Source of the DNA: Bog-113 sp965226755
GTDB taxonomy: Bacteria; Acidobacteriota; Terriglobia; Bryobacterales; Bryobacteraceae
Length of the DNA: 64,000 nucleotides
Reading direction: 5' to 3'
Assembly (NCBI GenBank): GCA_965226755.1
Contig: CBDDDT010000003.1
Coordinates: 1,364,001-1,428,000 of the forward strand
Shown: piece after piece, positions 43,811 through 52,476 of the stretch
Layout of the letters: every line of letters begins with the position of its first letter
Position numbering within the stretch: position 1 is the stretch's first letter
Position numbers and translations under genes: made by a program
Notes under the pieces: generated by a model
The model's database searches: none
Seen by the model: only the letters and a program-made list of their open reading frames with translations
Told to the model about the DNA's origin: nothing

Positions 43811-43933
43811 TTAGCGGCTCGCCGCCCGGCACGGCACGAGCAAGCGTCTCGGTGTTCCCGGGCCGCCAGGAAACGTCAGCGCCGTGATCAAAAAGAGAAA
43901 CAGTACGGCTAGGATAAGGGAATTAGGGTCCAT
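43811..43933 (-). CDS. possible 40-residue single-span membrane peptide
   Basis: A short open frame MDPNSLILAVLFLFLITALTF followed by a basic tail, stop TAA at 43811-43813. The hydrophobic run of about 18 residues would span a membrane. No clear Shine-Dalgarno and no known family. It sits between infC and the amidoligase operon on the minus strand. It may be chance. Confidence 0.25.
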   Translation of the reverse strand: MDPNSLILAVLFLFLITALTFPGGPGTPRRLLVPCRAASR

Positions 43934-43972
43934 GAAACGGTCTACAGGCTGGATTGTCTTGGAACTCTTACT

Positions 43973-45178
43973 CTACCACGCCCCCGGAAAAAACCCCGCG
44001 GAAGCTCCCACCCAGTCCAAATCCCGGTTCTGATCCACCCCCATCATCTTGCCCCGGCCCGTCCGGATAATCGTGTTGACCGGCCGCAAATCCTCCCGCC
44101 CTTCGCCTTGCCAGATATACATGACACGCACTTCCGCCTTCGCCATTCCCGGCGGAGTATCGATGGTCGCCTCGAAATTCACCCGCTCCTGCAGGATATA
44201 GCCCGCCCGGGCATCCCCTGGAATCGCGTCGATCTCCGCCTTCGTCGGCCCGATCGTCACGCCCAGCCCCGCAAACGAAAACAGCGGTTTCAACACCAGT
44301 TGCGCGGGATCCATCGGCAACTCCTTCACCTCGCTCAGAAACCACGTCCGCGGCACGCTCGGATGCCGCAGCCAGGGAAGCGAAAATTTGCTGATCCGGA
44401 AAAACCAGTTGGGGTGTCCCGCCCACTCCACATCCAGGTCATCCCGCAGGTCGAAAGGCAGCGCCACCTCTCGCCGCAGGATCTCGTCCGCGATCGCGCG
44501 ATTGTAGATCCGGTCAATGGGATGAAGGCTCCCCTCGAAGGGATAATAAAGCTTTCGCCCGCGCTTCTGCACATTCCGGATATCCACCGTCTGAATTCCG
44601 CAAATGCGTTCCGTCACCAGAAAATCCGGTAAAGTCTTCTGTTCCCAAGGGTCGATTTCCAGCAGCACCACACCCGCGGGATCGTGGTTCCCCACAATCG
44701 CCTGCCGAAGCAAAGCGTAATACTCCGTCTCGTTAAGGCCGCCCAGCGTCGTTTGCAGTGACGGATCCAGACCGTAAGCGTCGCGATACGCATGCGCCAT
44801 GGTGAGCTGAAAACCATACAGCGAGGGAAATCCTTGAATTTCCACCAGCTTCGGCGTCCACTCCCCATCGGCGCCGCGCACAATGCCAAAATCCGCCTGA
44901 ACAAAAAGTGGACGCGCCGGACATCCAGGCGCCAGAAAAGCCTCCGGAATCACCCGATCCGCGGCCGCCAGGTAATCGGCGTTCGAGACCAGTTGCCAAA
45001 CCAGTTCCTTCCCCGCGTCCGCCATCCGGTCCAACAGGCTCTTCGGGAAAAAGCACGGCGTCTCGCTGCACCGGAACGTCACGTGCGCGCCGCTGCGCTC
45101 GTCGATCTCGCGCAGAAATCGCTGGTATTTCTCCGGCGTGAAGCGCGCATTGAAATCGCGCCGGTATTCCGCGATCAT
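43973..45178 (-). CDS. ATP-grasp-like protein of the amidoligase cluster
   Basis: A 401-residue protein without signal peptide. The C-terminal half has ATP-grasp-like features: LVLKPLFSFAGLGVTIG (ATP-binding Lys and Gly loop), GYILQERVNFEA (hinge), AEVRVMYIWQGEG and VNTIIRTGRGKMMGVDQNRD (metal-binding-like end). The N-terminal half (CSETPCFFPKSLLDRM, VQADFGIVRGADGEWTPKLVEIQGFPSLYGFQ) may be a permuted or extra substrate domain. Start ATG overlaps the aminopeptidase stop by 4 bp; last gene of the operon. Likely forms an amide bond; substrates unknown. Confidence 0.65.
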   Translation of the reverse strand: MIAEYRRDFNARFTPEKYQRFLREIDERSGAHVTFRCSETPCFFPKSLLDRMADAGKELVWQLVSNADYLAAADRVIPEAFLAPGCPARPLFVQADFGIVRGADGEWTPKLVEIQGFPSLYGFQLTMAHAYRDAYGLDPSLQTTLGGLNETEYYALLRQAIVGNHDPAGVVLLEIDPWEQKTLPDFLVTERICGIQTVDIRNVQKRGRKLYYPFEGSLHPIDRIYNRAIADEILRREVALPFDLRDDLDVEWAGHPNWFFRISKFSLPWLRHPSVPRTWFLSEVKELPMDPAQLVLKPLFSFAGLGVTIGPTKAEIDAIPGDARAGYILQERVNFEATIDTPPGMAKAEVRVMYIWQGEGREDLRPVNTIIRTGRGKMMGVDQNRDLDWVGASAGFFPGAW

Positions 45179-46203
45179 GCGCCGTTGAGCACGAAGTGCC
45201 CTTTGTCCATAATCTGGCGGTCATCCAGCCATACGCTGAACTTCTGCCCCACCACGTCGATGTGCGTGGCCGAATACCAGTCCGCCCCGGTGTGGAATCC
45301 GTACGGGTTCCCGAAGGCGATATGCACGCCCGGAATCTTCTCGTCTTGCAGAATATTGCCGATCACATCCCGCAGCCCGACGTTCGTTCCGATCGCAAAT
45401 TCACCCACGCGGTCGCTGTTTTCATCCGTATGGGTGTATTCCCAGAACTCTTTCTCGAGCGCCTTGTTGGAGCTGCGCGCTTCCACCAGCCGGTTGCCTT
45501 CAATCCGGATCGTCAAAGGCGCGTCCCGAAGATTCCCGTATTTCGCGCACAGGTAATCTCCCACCACCCCATCGATGACGAAGGTCCCGTTCACCTCGCC
45601 CGGCGTCGTGAACGTTTCGCCGCCCGGCAGATTCCCCCACTTCTGCGCCGAGATGATCCCGCTCGTCTTCACCCACTTGTAGTCCGGATTCATCTGCGCC
45701 ACGATGTCCGTGCCTGCCGGCGTTGTCGCCCGGATTGTCTTCGCCGCTCCCGCGTCGCGCCACACGATCGTGCTGATGCGGTCCACTTCGTTGTAATCGG
45801 CCCGCATCCCGTCCAGCATGATCTGCCGCGTGATATTCACCATATGCGCATGCCGGATATGCCGCCGGTTCACCACATCCGTCATCTGCATCCGCGTCTT
45901 CAGCTCGCCCAATTGCGCCTGCACAGCGAAGATGCTCACTTGGCTCGTCTCCAGATCGTCCAGAATCGGCTGGGGCTTTGTCTCCAGCGGCCGCTTGGCG
46001 TAATCTTCCAGCACAAACGCGTGGTAGGTCGCTCCCAGTGCCTCCAGCTCTTTCACCATCGAAGCCGCAATCTCCGCGGTCGCTTCGTCGGTGATCACCG
46101 TCACCTTCTCCGTCGGCTGGATGCGCAGGCACACGTGCACCGCATTGTATGCGCCCGGGGAAAGCTCCGGGTCGAAGTTCATCGTGCTCAAGCGTGGGTG
46201 CAT
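45175..46203 (-). CDS. M29-type aminopeptidase (leucyl aminopeptidase / aminopeptidase T family)
   Basis: A 342-residue metallopeptidase-like protein. Family segments are EKVTVITDEATAEIAASMVKELEALGA, GGETFTTPGEVNGTFVIDG with the metal-binding Glu, RVGEFAIGTN, HIAFGNPYGFHTGADWYSATHIDVVG with His ligands, and a closing WLDDRQIMDKGHFV. ATG 46203 directly abuts the ligase stop; the Met at residue 8 is another possible start. Within a ligase operon it may trim or recycle the peptide product, or may itself have a non-peptidase role. Confidence 0.82.
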   Translation of the reverse strand: MHPRLSTMNFDPELSPGAYNAVHVCLRIQPTEKVTVITDEATAEIAASMVKELEALGATYHAFVLEDYAKRPLETKPQPILDDLETSQVSIFAVQAQLGELKTRMQMTDVVNRRHIRHAHMVNITRQIMLDGMRADYNEVDRISTIVWRDAGAAKTIRATTPAGTDIVAQMNPDYKWVKTSGIISAQKWGNLPGGETFTTPGEVNGTFVIDGVVGDYLCAKYGNLRDAPLTIRIEGNRLVEARSSNKALEKEFWEYTHTDENSDRVGEFAIGTNVGLRDVIGNILQDEKIPGVHIAFGNPYGFHTGADWYSATHIDVVGQKFSVWLDDRQIMDKGHFVLNGA

Positions 46204-47331
46204 TTATGCCACGCCGGCCGACGATGTCCACACGCCGGCTTCTGTCTCCGAGATGATGTAATCCACCACTTTCTGCAGATCGCCCGTCTCCCGGTAAACC
46301 CGCAGTTGCCGGTCCGCGCCGCTGCCATTTCGCATGATTTCGTGGATATATTGCAATTCCTTCCGCGATCCGAGATCATCCACCACGTCATCCACGAATT
46401 CCAGGTACTCCTCCATCAGCGCTCTCGCCGGGACTTCCGACTTCTTCCCGAAATCGATCAAGTTCCCGTCCAGCCCATACCGCAGCGCGCGCCATTTGTT
46501 CTCCATGATCAGCGCCCGCCGGTACAGCCGAAATCCCTGGTTCGCCGAGTACAGCTTATACAGCTTCGCCACCGTCGCCTGAATCAGCGCCGCGATCGCG
46601 ATCGTCTCGTCTACCCGCATCGGCACATCGCAGCACCGGAATTCCAGCGTCGGAAAATTCGGGTGCGGACGGATATCCCACCAGATCTTCTTCGCGTTGT
46701 CGATACAGTTGGTCTTCACCAGCAGGTTCACGAAACTCTCATACTCTCCATAGCTCGGAAAGTAATCCGGAATATTCGTCCGCGGGAACTTGTCGAAAAC
46801 CTTGCACCGGTACGACTTCAGACCCGTGTCCATCCCGAGCCAGAAAGGCGAATTCGTCGAAAGCGCCAGCATGTGCGGCACAAAATAGCGCGCCGCGTTC
46901 ATGATCTGGATCGCCGTCTCGCGGTCTTCCACTCCAATGTGAACGTGCAGCCCGAAGATCAGATTCGCCCGCGCCACCATCTTCAGATCCTGCACGATCG
47001 TTTCGTAGCGCTCGTCCGGGTAGATCTCCTGCTGCCGCCAGTCCGCGAACGGATGCGTCCCCGCCGCCGCCAGCCGCAGCCCGTTCTTTCGCGCCAGATG
47101 AATTATCCCCTGCCGCAGTTCCGTCACATCCGTCCGCGCTTCCTGGATGTTGTGGCAAATCCCCGTGCCGACTTCGACCACCGATTGGTGCATCTCCGCC
47201 TTCACACGCTCCTTCAGCAGCAGCTTGCCCTTCTCGAGAATTTCCGCTTCCAGGTGCGACCGCAAATCGCGCGTCACCGGATCAATGGTCTGGTATTCCT
47301 CTTCAATTCCGATTGTGAAGCTGGGCTCCAT
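46204..47331 (-). CDS. GCS2 family glutamate-cysteine ligase homologue (YbdK-type carboxylate-amine ligase)
   Basis: A 375-residue amidoligase of the glutamine-synthetase fold. Signatures: SFTIGIEEEYQTIDPVTRDL at the N-terminus, MHQSVVEVGTGICHNI, AAGTHPFADWRQQEI, GLHVHIGVEDRETAI, WWDIRPHPNFPTLEFRCCD and RALRYGLDGNLIDFG. The family makes gamma-glutamyl or related amide bonds using ATP. It lies 3 bp from the ATP-grasp gene, as in bacterial clusters that pair COG2170-type ligases with ATP-grasps. Glutamate as substrate is likely but not shown. Confidence 0.9.
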   Translation of the reverse strand: MEPSFTIGIEEEYQTIDPVTRDLRSHLEAEILEKGKLLLKERVKAEMHQSVVEVGTGICHNIQEARTDVTELRQGIIHLARKNGLRLAAAGTHPFADWRQQEIYPDERYETIVQDLKMVARANLIFGLHVHIGVEDRETAIQIMNAARYFVPHMLALSTNSPFWLGMDTGLKSYRCKVFDKFPRTNIPDYFPSYGEYESFVNLLVKTNCIDNAKKIWWDIRPHPNFPTLEFRCCDVPMRVDETIAIAALIQATVAKLYKLYSANQGFRLYRRALIMENKWRALRYGLDGNLIDFGKKSEVPARALMEEYLEFVDDVVDDLGSRKELQYIHEIMRNGSGADRQLRVYRETGDLQKVVDYIISETEAGVWTSSAGVA

Positions 47332-47334
47332 CCT

Positions 47335-48267
47335 TCACCCCCGCAGAAATGATGCCCAGCGCATCTCGCGCGCCGGGTTCTCGTCGCTTAACGCCTTCTC
47401 GATCGCGAACCTGGCGACCTCCGTCACGATCCACTCGAAATTGTCCGCTCCAACAGAGAAGTAATCGGCGTCCGGGGCCGGATTCAGAAAGTCAATCGCA
47501 TACGGCACGCCGTCCTGCACGGCGAATTCGACCGTATTTAAATCGTACCCGAGCGCCCTGCACAATGTCAGCGCGTCGTCATGCACCCGTTGGAGCAGCC
47601 GCGGGTCCACCGGCGGCCCGTCCAGCACATAGCGCTCAGCGTGCGGCCGCCTTGGGTCGTACTGCATGATATGCACCGCGCGCTGTCCCACCACATAACA
47701 CCGGAAATATTCCTGGAATTCGATCCCCTGCTGCAGTGTCATGCAAAGATCGCCCGAATCGTCGTAAGCCGCGAACAGCTCATCCGGATTATGCACCTTG
47801 TAAACGCTTTTCCACCCGCCTCCGCTGTAAGGCTTCAGGAAAGCCGGGAACCCGATATAGTCGAAAACCTCCTCCCAGTTCAGCGGGTACATGAGGTTCC
47901 TCATGGAGAGCGACGTTGTGCCGGCCGGATGCGTCTTATGCGGAAGCACCACTGTGCGCGGAACGGCCACCCCGATCTTCGAAGCCAGCGCGTAGTTGAA
48001 GAACTTATCGTCCGCGCCCCACCAGAACGGATTGTTGATCACGATCGTTCCGCCCAGCACCGCGTTCTTCAGATAAGCCCGGTAGAAAGGGATATCGTGC
48101 GAGATGCGGTCCACCAAAACCCGGTACCCCGACCATTCCGCCATCTTCACGCCGCCGATCCGCACATGATCCGCGACCACGTCTTCGACGCGCCAGGAAT
48201 TGATCCGGTCCACCAGCGCGCCCGGAAACGTATTCTCCATCCCGTAGATGATTCCGATTTTTCGCAT
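47335..48267 (-). CDS. ATP-grasp ligase (glutathione synthetase/RimK-like)
   Basis: A 310-residue ATP-grasp enzyme. The nucleotide-binding segment KPYSGGGWKSVYKV, the LQQGIEFQEYFRCYVVG hinge region and the metal-binding end DLNTVEFAVQDGVPYAIDFLNPAPDAD are intact. The pre-ATP-grasp part (INNPFWWGADDKFFNYALASKIGVAVPRTVVLP) is typical of carboxylate-amine ligases. It follows the esterase gene by 17 bp and precedes the GCS2 gene by 3 bp. With GCS2 it resembles a two-step peptide-forming pathway, analogous to glutathione synthesis. Confidence 0.87.
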   Translation of the reverse strand: MRKIGIIYGMENTFPGALVDRINSWRVEDVVADHVRIGGVKMAEWSGYRVLVDRISHDIPFYRAYLKNAVLGGTIVINNPFWWGADDKFFNYALASKIGVAVPRTVVLPHKTHPAGTTSLSMRNLMYPLNWEEVFDYIGFPAFLKPYSGGGWKSVYKVHNPDELFAAYDDSGDLCMTLQQGIEFQEYFRCYVVGQRAVHIMQYDPRRPHAERYVLDGPPVDPRLLQRVHDDALTLCRALGYDLNTVEFAVQDGVPYAIDFLNPAPDADYFSVGADNFEWIVTEVARFAIEKALSDENPAREMRWASFLRG

Positions 48268-48284
48268 TTCTTATGCCCCCGCTC

Positions 48285-49001
48285 TCAACCCAGATACTTT
48301 ACTGCCATCTCGCGCCAGAACGGCCAGTCATGCTTCACGCCCGCTCCCCACACATCCAGCCAGTGCGGAATGTTCTTGCTTCCCAGAATCCGCGCCATCC
48401 GCCAGTTCTCATCCAGACACGGATCCCATTCCGATGTCGCCAGAATGAGCCGGCTGTTCGTCCGGTACCGCTCCAGCATGTAGTGATCCGATAAGTTCGG
48501 AACATAGTCCGGCGGGCAGTTGAAGTAACAGCTCTCGTCATAGTAATTCCCGATAAACTGGTGTATGTCGAAGGCCCCGCTCATGCTGATGCAATCGCTG
48601 AACGTCCACGGATGCTTCAGAGCGAAGTTCAGCGCGAAATAGCCGCCGAAACTGCATCCCGTAAGACCCAGCCTGGGGTGCTGATTCTTATTTCGAATCA
48701 GCGGAACCACCTCATTCAGGATGTAGCTCTCATACTGTAAGTGCCGCTTCACGCGATCGTGCGGGTGCGCGCGCCGGTTATACCAGCTCTCCGTATCCAC
48801 GCTGTCCACGCAGAACGCCTGCACATTCCCCTGTTCGTACTGCCAGTGCACCGCTCCGATCATCCCGTTGTTGTCGTAATCGAAAAAGCGCCCCCGCGAA
48901 GAAGGAAACGCGATAATCGGGAACCCGCCGTGCCCGAAGACCTGCAACTCCATATCTCGCCCGAGTGACGGGCTCCACCACTTGTGATATTCGCGATTCA
49001 T
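48285..49001 (-). CDS. alpha/beta hydrolase (esterase-family) in amidoligase cluster
   Basis: A 238-residue cytoplasmic hydrolase of the putative-esterase/acyl-transferase type: VFGHGGFPIIAFPSSRGRFFD, nucleophile elbow GCSFGG, LILATSEWDPCLDENW with acid, and VKHDWPFWREM with catalytic His. ATG 49001 overlaps the SGNH gene stop by 4 bp; the longer frame upstream lacks homology. Similar hydrolases accompany ATP-grasp ligases in other bacteria. It may hydrolyse an ester on the product, or act as acyl or amide transferase. Confidence 0.82.
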   Translation of the reverse strand: MNREYHKWWSPSLGRDMELQVFGHGGFPIIAFPSSRGRFFDYDNNGMIGAVHWQYEQGNVQAFCVDSVDTESWYNRRAHPHDRVKRHLQYESYILNEVVPLIRNKNQHPRLGLTGCSFGGYFALNFALKHPWTFSDCISMSGAFDIHQFIGNYYDESCYFNCPPDYVPNLSDHYMLERYRTNSRLILATSEWDPCLDENWRMARILGSKNIPHWLDVWGAGVKHDWPFWREMAVKYLG

Positions 49002-50236
49002 GATTGCGGAACGATCTCGAATTCGTGCTCTGCCGGCTGGGCCGCCTCGTGCTGCTCCTTCACTAACCCCGCCTCTAACTCGTCCAGCGCCTTTAGCGCC
49101 GCGTCCATGCCTTCCAGCTTGTCTCCCGCCAGCGGAACCTGCACCTGTCGCCATCGCAGATTGTGCACGTCCGAGTGCTTCCTGGTCAGTTCATGCACCC
49201 GGCCCGCCTGCTGCATCATCGGCGTCTCGAATTGCGCCAGGTTCACGCCCTTGCCCAGTTCCTCGCCGGTGAACGAAGACACCGCCGCGCCGTCGATCTT
49301 CAGCACCCACTTACCCGCCCGCAATCCGGTCACCCGCAGCATCTCCCGATCCAGCGCCTCCACGAAATTCGAAGACCGCATCGCGAACGCTGTCACCGGA
49401 TCTTTCCAGTCAATTGGCATGGGGAGTGAGTTTTCCGATTCCTTCCACTTGGAGCCGTCGAAATCCGTCACCGTCGCGTCCGTCGCGTGTTCCACCTTCC
49501 GCGTCTTCGCGTTCAGCTCCACATCGCTCACCATCGCCGGTGCGCGCCACGCTTTCAGCAGGGCTTCCGCCATCAGCATGTGCCCGGCCGGCCCGGGATG
49601 TACGCGATCCGGAATCAGTTGCTGGGCGAGCGCGGGGTCCGTCTCATAAGCGCGCTTCAGCGCCGCGACTACGGATGTATTCAGATCCGCCGTATCGATC
49701 CCGATGCTGCCCGCCAGCCGCTTCACGAATTTCGAGTAATAGCCGAGCACTTCGTTATAACCGCCCTCGAACGTGGGCGGCTTCGTCACGTCATCGTAAG
49801 GCGACGGCATGATCGCCGTGATCCGGATCTTCGGAAACGCGCCCTGCACCACGTCGAGGATGTGCTCGTATCCTCTCGAGTACACGTCCAAAGTCGCGGG
49901 ATCGAACGGCTTATAACCCGCGTCGTTCATCCCCAGCATGATCGTCATCACGGTCGGCTTATAGGCCAGCACATCGCGTCTCAGCCGCACATCGATGGGC
50001 CCGCCGCCGCCGCCGCCCACCCTGTCGCCGCCCCAGCCCGAGTGGTAAAACGTGAAGTGTTCCTTGGGGAAGCGCGTCACCGCGTACGTCTCCGTAAACA
50101 CTGTGTACAGCCGCTGGTCCGTGATGCTGTCTCCATAGAAAACAACACGGTCCCCGTCCTTCAGATAAAACGCCGGCTCCCCGAAAACGATCGAGACGGT
50201 GAAAGTGAGCAGCGCCAAAGCTCGCAACCAGGCCAT
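48998..50236 (-). CDS. secreted SGNH/GDSL hydrolase
   Basis: A 412-residue exported hydrolase (signal ALALLTFTVSIVFGEP; ATG 50236 chosen over 50272 because the latter overlaps the divergent gene's leader). Catalytic blocks are FYGDSITDQR (Ser), GGDRVGG, MLGMNDAG (Asn) and PDRVHPGPAGH (Asp and His). The last 150 residues form an additional unassigned domain with a helical C-terminus. Promoter-proximal gene of the amidoligase run, joined by a 4-bp overlap. Close divergence from the GH36 gene suggests a link to carbohydrate breakdown instead; both readings are possible. Confidence 0.88.
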   Translation of the reverse strand: MAWLRALALLTFTVSIVFGEPAFYLKDGDRVVFYGDSITDQRLYTVFTETYAVTRFPKEHFTFYHSGWGGDRVGGGGGGPIDVRLRRDVLAYKPTVMTIMLGMNDAGYKPFDPATLDVYSRGYEHILDVVQGAFPKIRITAIMPSPYDDVTKPPTFEGGYNEVLGYYSKFVKRLAGSIGIDTADLNTSVVAALKRAYETDPALAQQLIPDRVHPGPAGHMLMAEALLKAWRAPAMVSDVELNAKTRKVEHATDATVTDFDGSKWKESENSLPMPIDWKDPVTAFAMRSSNFVEALDREMLRVTGLRAGKWVLKIDGAAVSSFTGEELGKGVNLAQFETPMMQQAGRVHELTRKHSDVHNLRWRQVQVPLAGDKLEGMDAALKALDELEAGLVKEQHEAAQPAEHEFEIVPQS

Positions 50237-50277
50237 CCGACAAAGTGTAACGCGTGATAAAAGTGAACTCACACGCT

Positions 50278-52476
50278 ATGTCGAAGTTTGCCGTTCTGCT
50301 GTTTCTCGCCGCCGCCGCGCTGCCCGCCCAGGTCACCTACATCCCAGGCCCCAAAATTTGGTTCCTCAATACCGCGGATTCCAGCTATGTCTTCGGCGTG
50401 AATGAACGCAATGCGCTCCAGAACCTTTACTGGGGCGGCCGCCTTTTCAGCGCCGCCGATTTCCCCGCCGCTCACTCCCTCCAGGACCGCTCCTCCTTCG
50501 ATCCCTCCGCCACGCGCACCCGCGAAGAATATCCGGCCTGGGGCGGCGCCCGTTTCAACGAACCCGCGCTCAAGATCGCGCGCGCGAATGGCGACCGCGA
50601 CCTCGTCCTGCTCTTCCGCGACTTCAAACAAACCACCGATACGCTGGACATAGAACTCCGCGACGTTCGCGACGACATCTTCGTCACCCTCTCATACCGC
50701 GTGTTCCCCGCGCTCGGCATCATCGAAAAGCACTCCACCATCCGCAACGGCACAAAGGAAAAACTCCTCCTCGAAAGCGCGCAATCGAGCGTCTGGTCCG
50801 TGCCGCCCGGCGACGGCTACCGCCTCACCTACGTCTCCGGCCGCTGGGCGGCCGAAGATCAGTTGGCCCAGGAACCCATTCAGCCCGGCATCAAGGTTCT
50901 GGAGAGCCGTCGCGGCAACACCAGCCACAACCTCAACCCGTGGTTCATGATCGACGACAGCCATGCCTCCGAAGAGACCGGCCGCGTCTGGTTCGGGGCG
51001 CTCGCCTGGTCCGGCAACTGGCGGCTGTCCGTCGAGCAGACCCCTTACAACCAGGTCCGCGTCACCGGCGGCTTCAACACATTCGACTTCGGCTACGAAC
51101 TGAATCCCGGAGAATCCCTCGAAACGCCCGCCTTCTACGGCGGTTATTCCGATCACGGCTTCGGCGGCGCCTCGCGCACCCTCCATCGTCTCGAACGCGA
51201 AGCCATCCTCCCCGGCGGCGCCAAGTCCCGCCTGCGCCCCGTGCTTTACAACTCCTGGGAAGCGACCGCGTTCAACGTGGATGAGCCCGGCCAGAAGGCC
51301 CTCGCCGCCAAAGCCGCCTCCATCGGCGTCGAACTCTTCGTCATCGACGACGGCTGGTTCGGCGCGCGCAACAACGACCACGCCGGCCTGGGCGATTGGA
51401 CCGTCAACCGCCAGAAATTTCCCAACGATCTCCAGCCCCTCATCGCCGAAGTCAATCGCCTCGGCATGGACTTCGGCCTCTGGGTCGAGCCCGAGATGGT
51501 CAACCCCAATAGCGATCTCTACCGCGCCCACCCCGATTGGGTTCTCAACTTTCCCGGCCGCCCGCGCAGCGAGCTCCGCAACCAATTAGTCCTCAATCTC
51601 GCCCGTCCCGACGTCCGCGACTACGTCTTCGGATTCCTCGATCGCCTCGCCTCCGCCTACAACATCCGCTACTTCAAATGGGACATGAACCGATCGTTCT
51701 CAGAGCCCGGCTGGCCCGCCGTTCCCACCGAAGATCAAAAGAAGGTCTGGGTCGACTATGTGCGCAACTACTACGGCATTCTCGATCGTCTCCGCGCCAA
51801 ACATCCCGCGCTTGAGATCGAATCCTGCTCCGGAGGCGGCGCCCGCGTCGACCTCGGCGTCCTCAAACGCGTCGATGAAGTCTGGACCTCGGACAACACC
51901 GAAGCCTTCGATCGTCTCCGCATCCAGGAAGGTTTCACCTACGCGTACGCGCCCAAAATCATGTCCGCATGGGTCACCGACGTTCCCAACATGAACGGCC
52001 GCTCCACGCCGCTCCAATACCGCTTCCTCGTCGCCATGCAGGGCGCGCTCGGCATCGGCGCGAATCTGAACAAATGGCAGGCGGAAGATTTCAACCTCGC
52101 GAAGAAAATGGTCGCCCTCGACAAACAGATCCGTCTCACCGTGCAAACCGGCGATCTCTATCGCATAAAATCCCCGCGCGATAGCGACGTCGTCGCCACC
52201 CAGTACGTCTCCGCCGACGGCGCGCAATCCGTCGTATTCGCCTTCCGCCACTCCCAGCAGTTCAGCCTTCCGGCGCCGTTCCTGATGCTCCAGGGTCTGG
52301 ATCCCCGCGCGACCTACAACGAGACCTTCCTCGACGGCCACACCTACAAGGTCACGGGAGCCTTCCTCATGCAGCACGGCCTCGGCCTGAGCCTCCACGG
52401 CGACTACGACAGCGACCTCGTCGTCCTCACGCGCGGAGAGCCCGCTCCAAGCATCGAAACGCCGGCGCCCCGTTAG
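50278..52476 (+). CDS. alpha-galactosidase, GH36 family (secreted)
   Basis: A 732-residue exported glycosidase with a signal peptide (AVLLFLAAAALPAQ). GH36 features: N-terminal beta-sandwich, the FVIDDGWFGARNND segment, FGLWVEPEMVNPNSDLYR, nucleophile in FKWDMNR (Asp469), CSGGGARVDLG and acid/base in WTSDNTEAFDRLRIQ (Asp539). ATG 50278 leaves only 41 bp to the divergent SGNH start. The 3' end overlaps vapC by 4 bp. Likely releases galactose from plant oligosaccharides; galE lies 8 kb downstream. Confidence 0.93.
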   Translation: MSKFAVLLFLAAAALPAQVTYIPGPKIWFLNTADSSYVFGVNERNALQNLYWGGRLFSAADFPAAHSLQDRSSFDPSATRTREEYPAWGGARFNEPALKIARANGDRDLVLLFRDFKQTTDTLDIELRDVRDDIFVTLSYRVFPALGIIEKHSTIRNGTKEKLLLESAQSSVWSVPPGDGYRLTYVSGRWAAEDQLAQEPIQPGIKVLESRRGNTSHNLNPWFMIDDSHASEETGRVWFGALAWSGNWRLSVEQTPYNQVRVTGGFNTFDFGYELNPGESLETPAFYGGYSDHGFGGASRTLHRLEREAILPGGAKSRLRPVLYNSWEATAFNVDEPGQKALAAKAASIGVELFVIDDGWFGARNNDHAGLGDWTVNRQKFPNDLQPLIAEVNRLGMDFGLWVEPEMVNPNSDLYRAHPDWVLNFPGRPRSELRNQLVLNLARPDVRDYVFGFLDRLASAYNIRYFKWDMNRSFSEPGWPAVPTEDQKKVWVDYVRNYYGILDRLRAKHPALEIESCSGGGARVDLGVLKRVDEVWTSDNTEAFDRLRIQEGFTYAYAPKIMSAWVTDVPNMNGRSTPLQYRFLVAMQGALGIGANLNKWQAEDFNLAKKMVALDKQIRLTVQTGDLYRIKSPRDSDVVATQYVSADGAQSVVFAFRHSQQFSLPAPFLMLQGLDPRATYNETFLDGHTYKVTGAFLMQHGLGLSLHGDYDSDLVVLTRGEPAPSIETPAPR

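Noticed and set aside
45196..47352. 718-codon open frame on the plus strand
   Set aside because: It is antisense to the M29 and GCS2 genes, which have clear family motifs; its product is Arg/His/Pro-rich and lacks any domain. It is a high-GC shadow frame.
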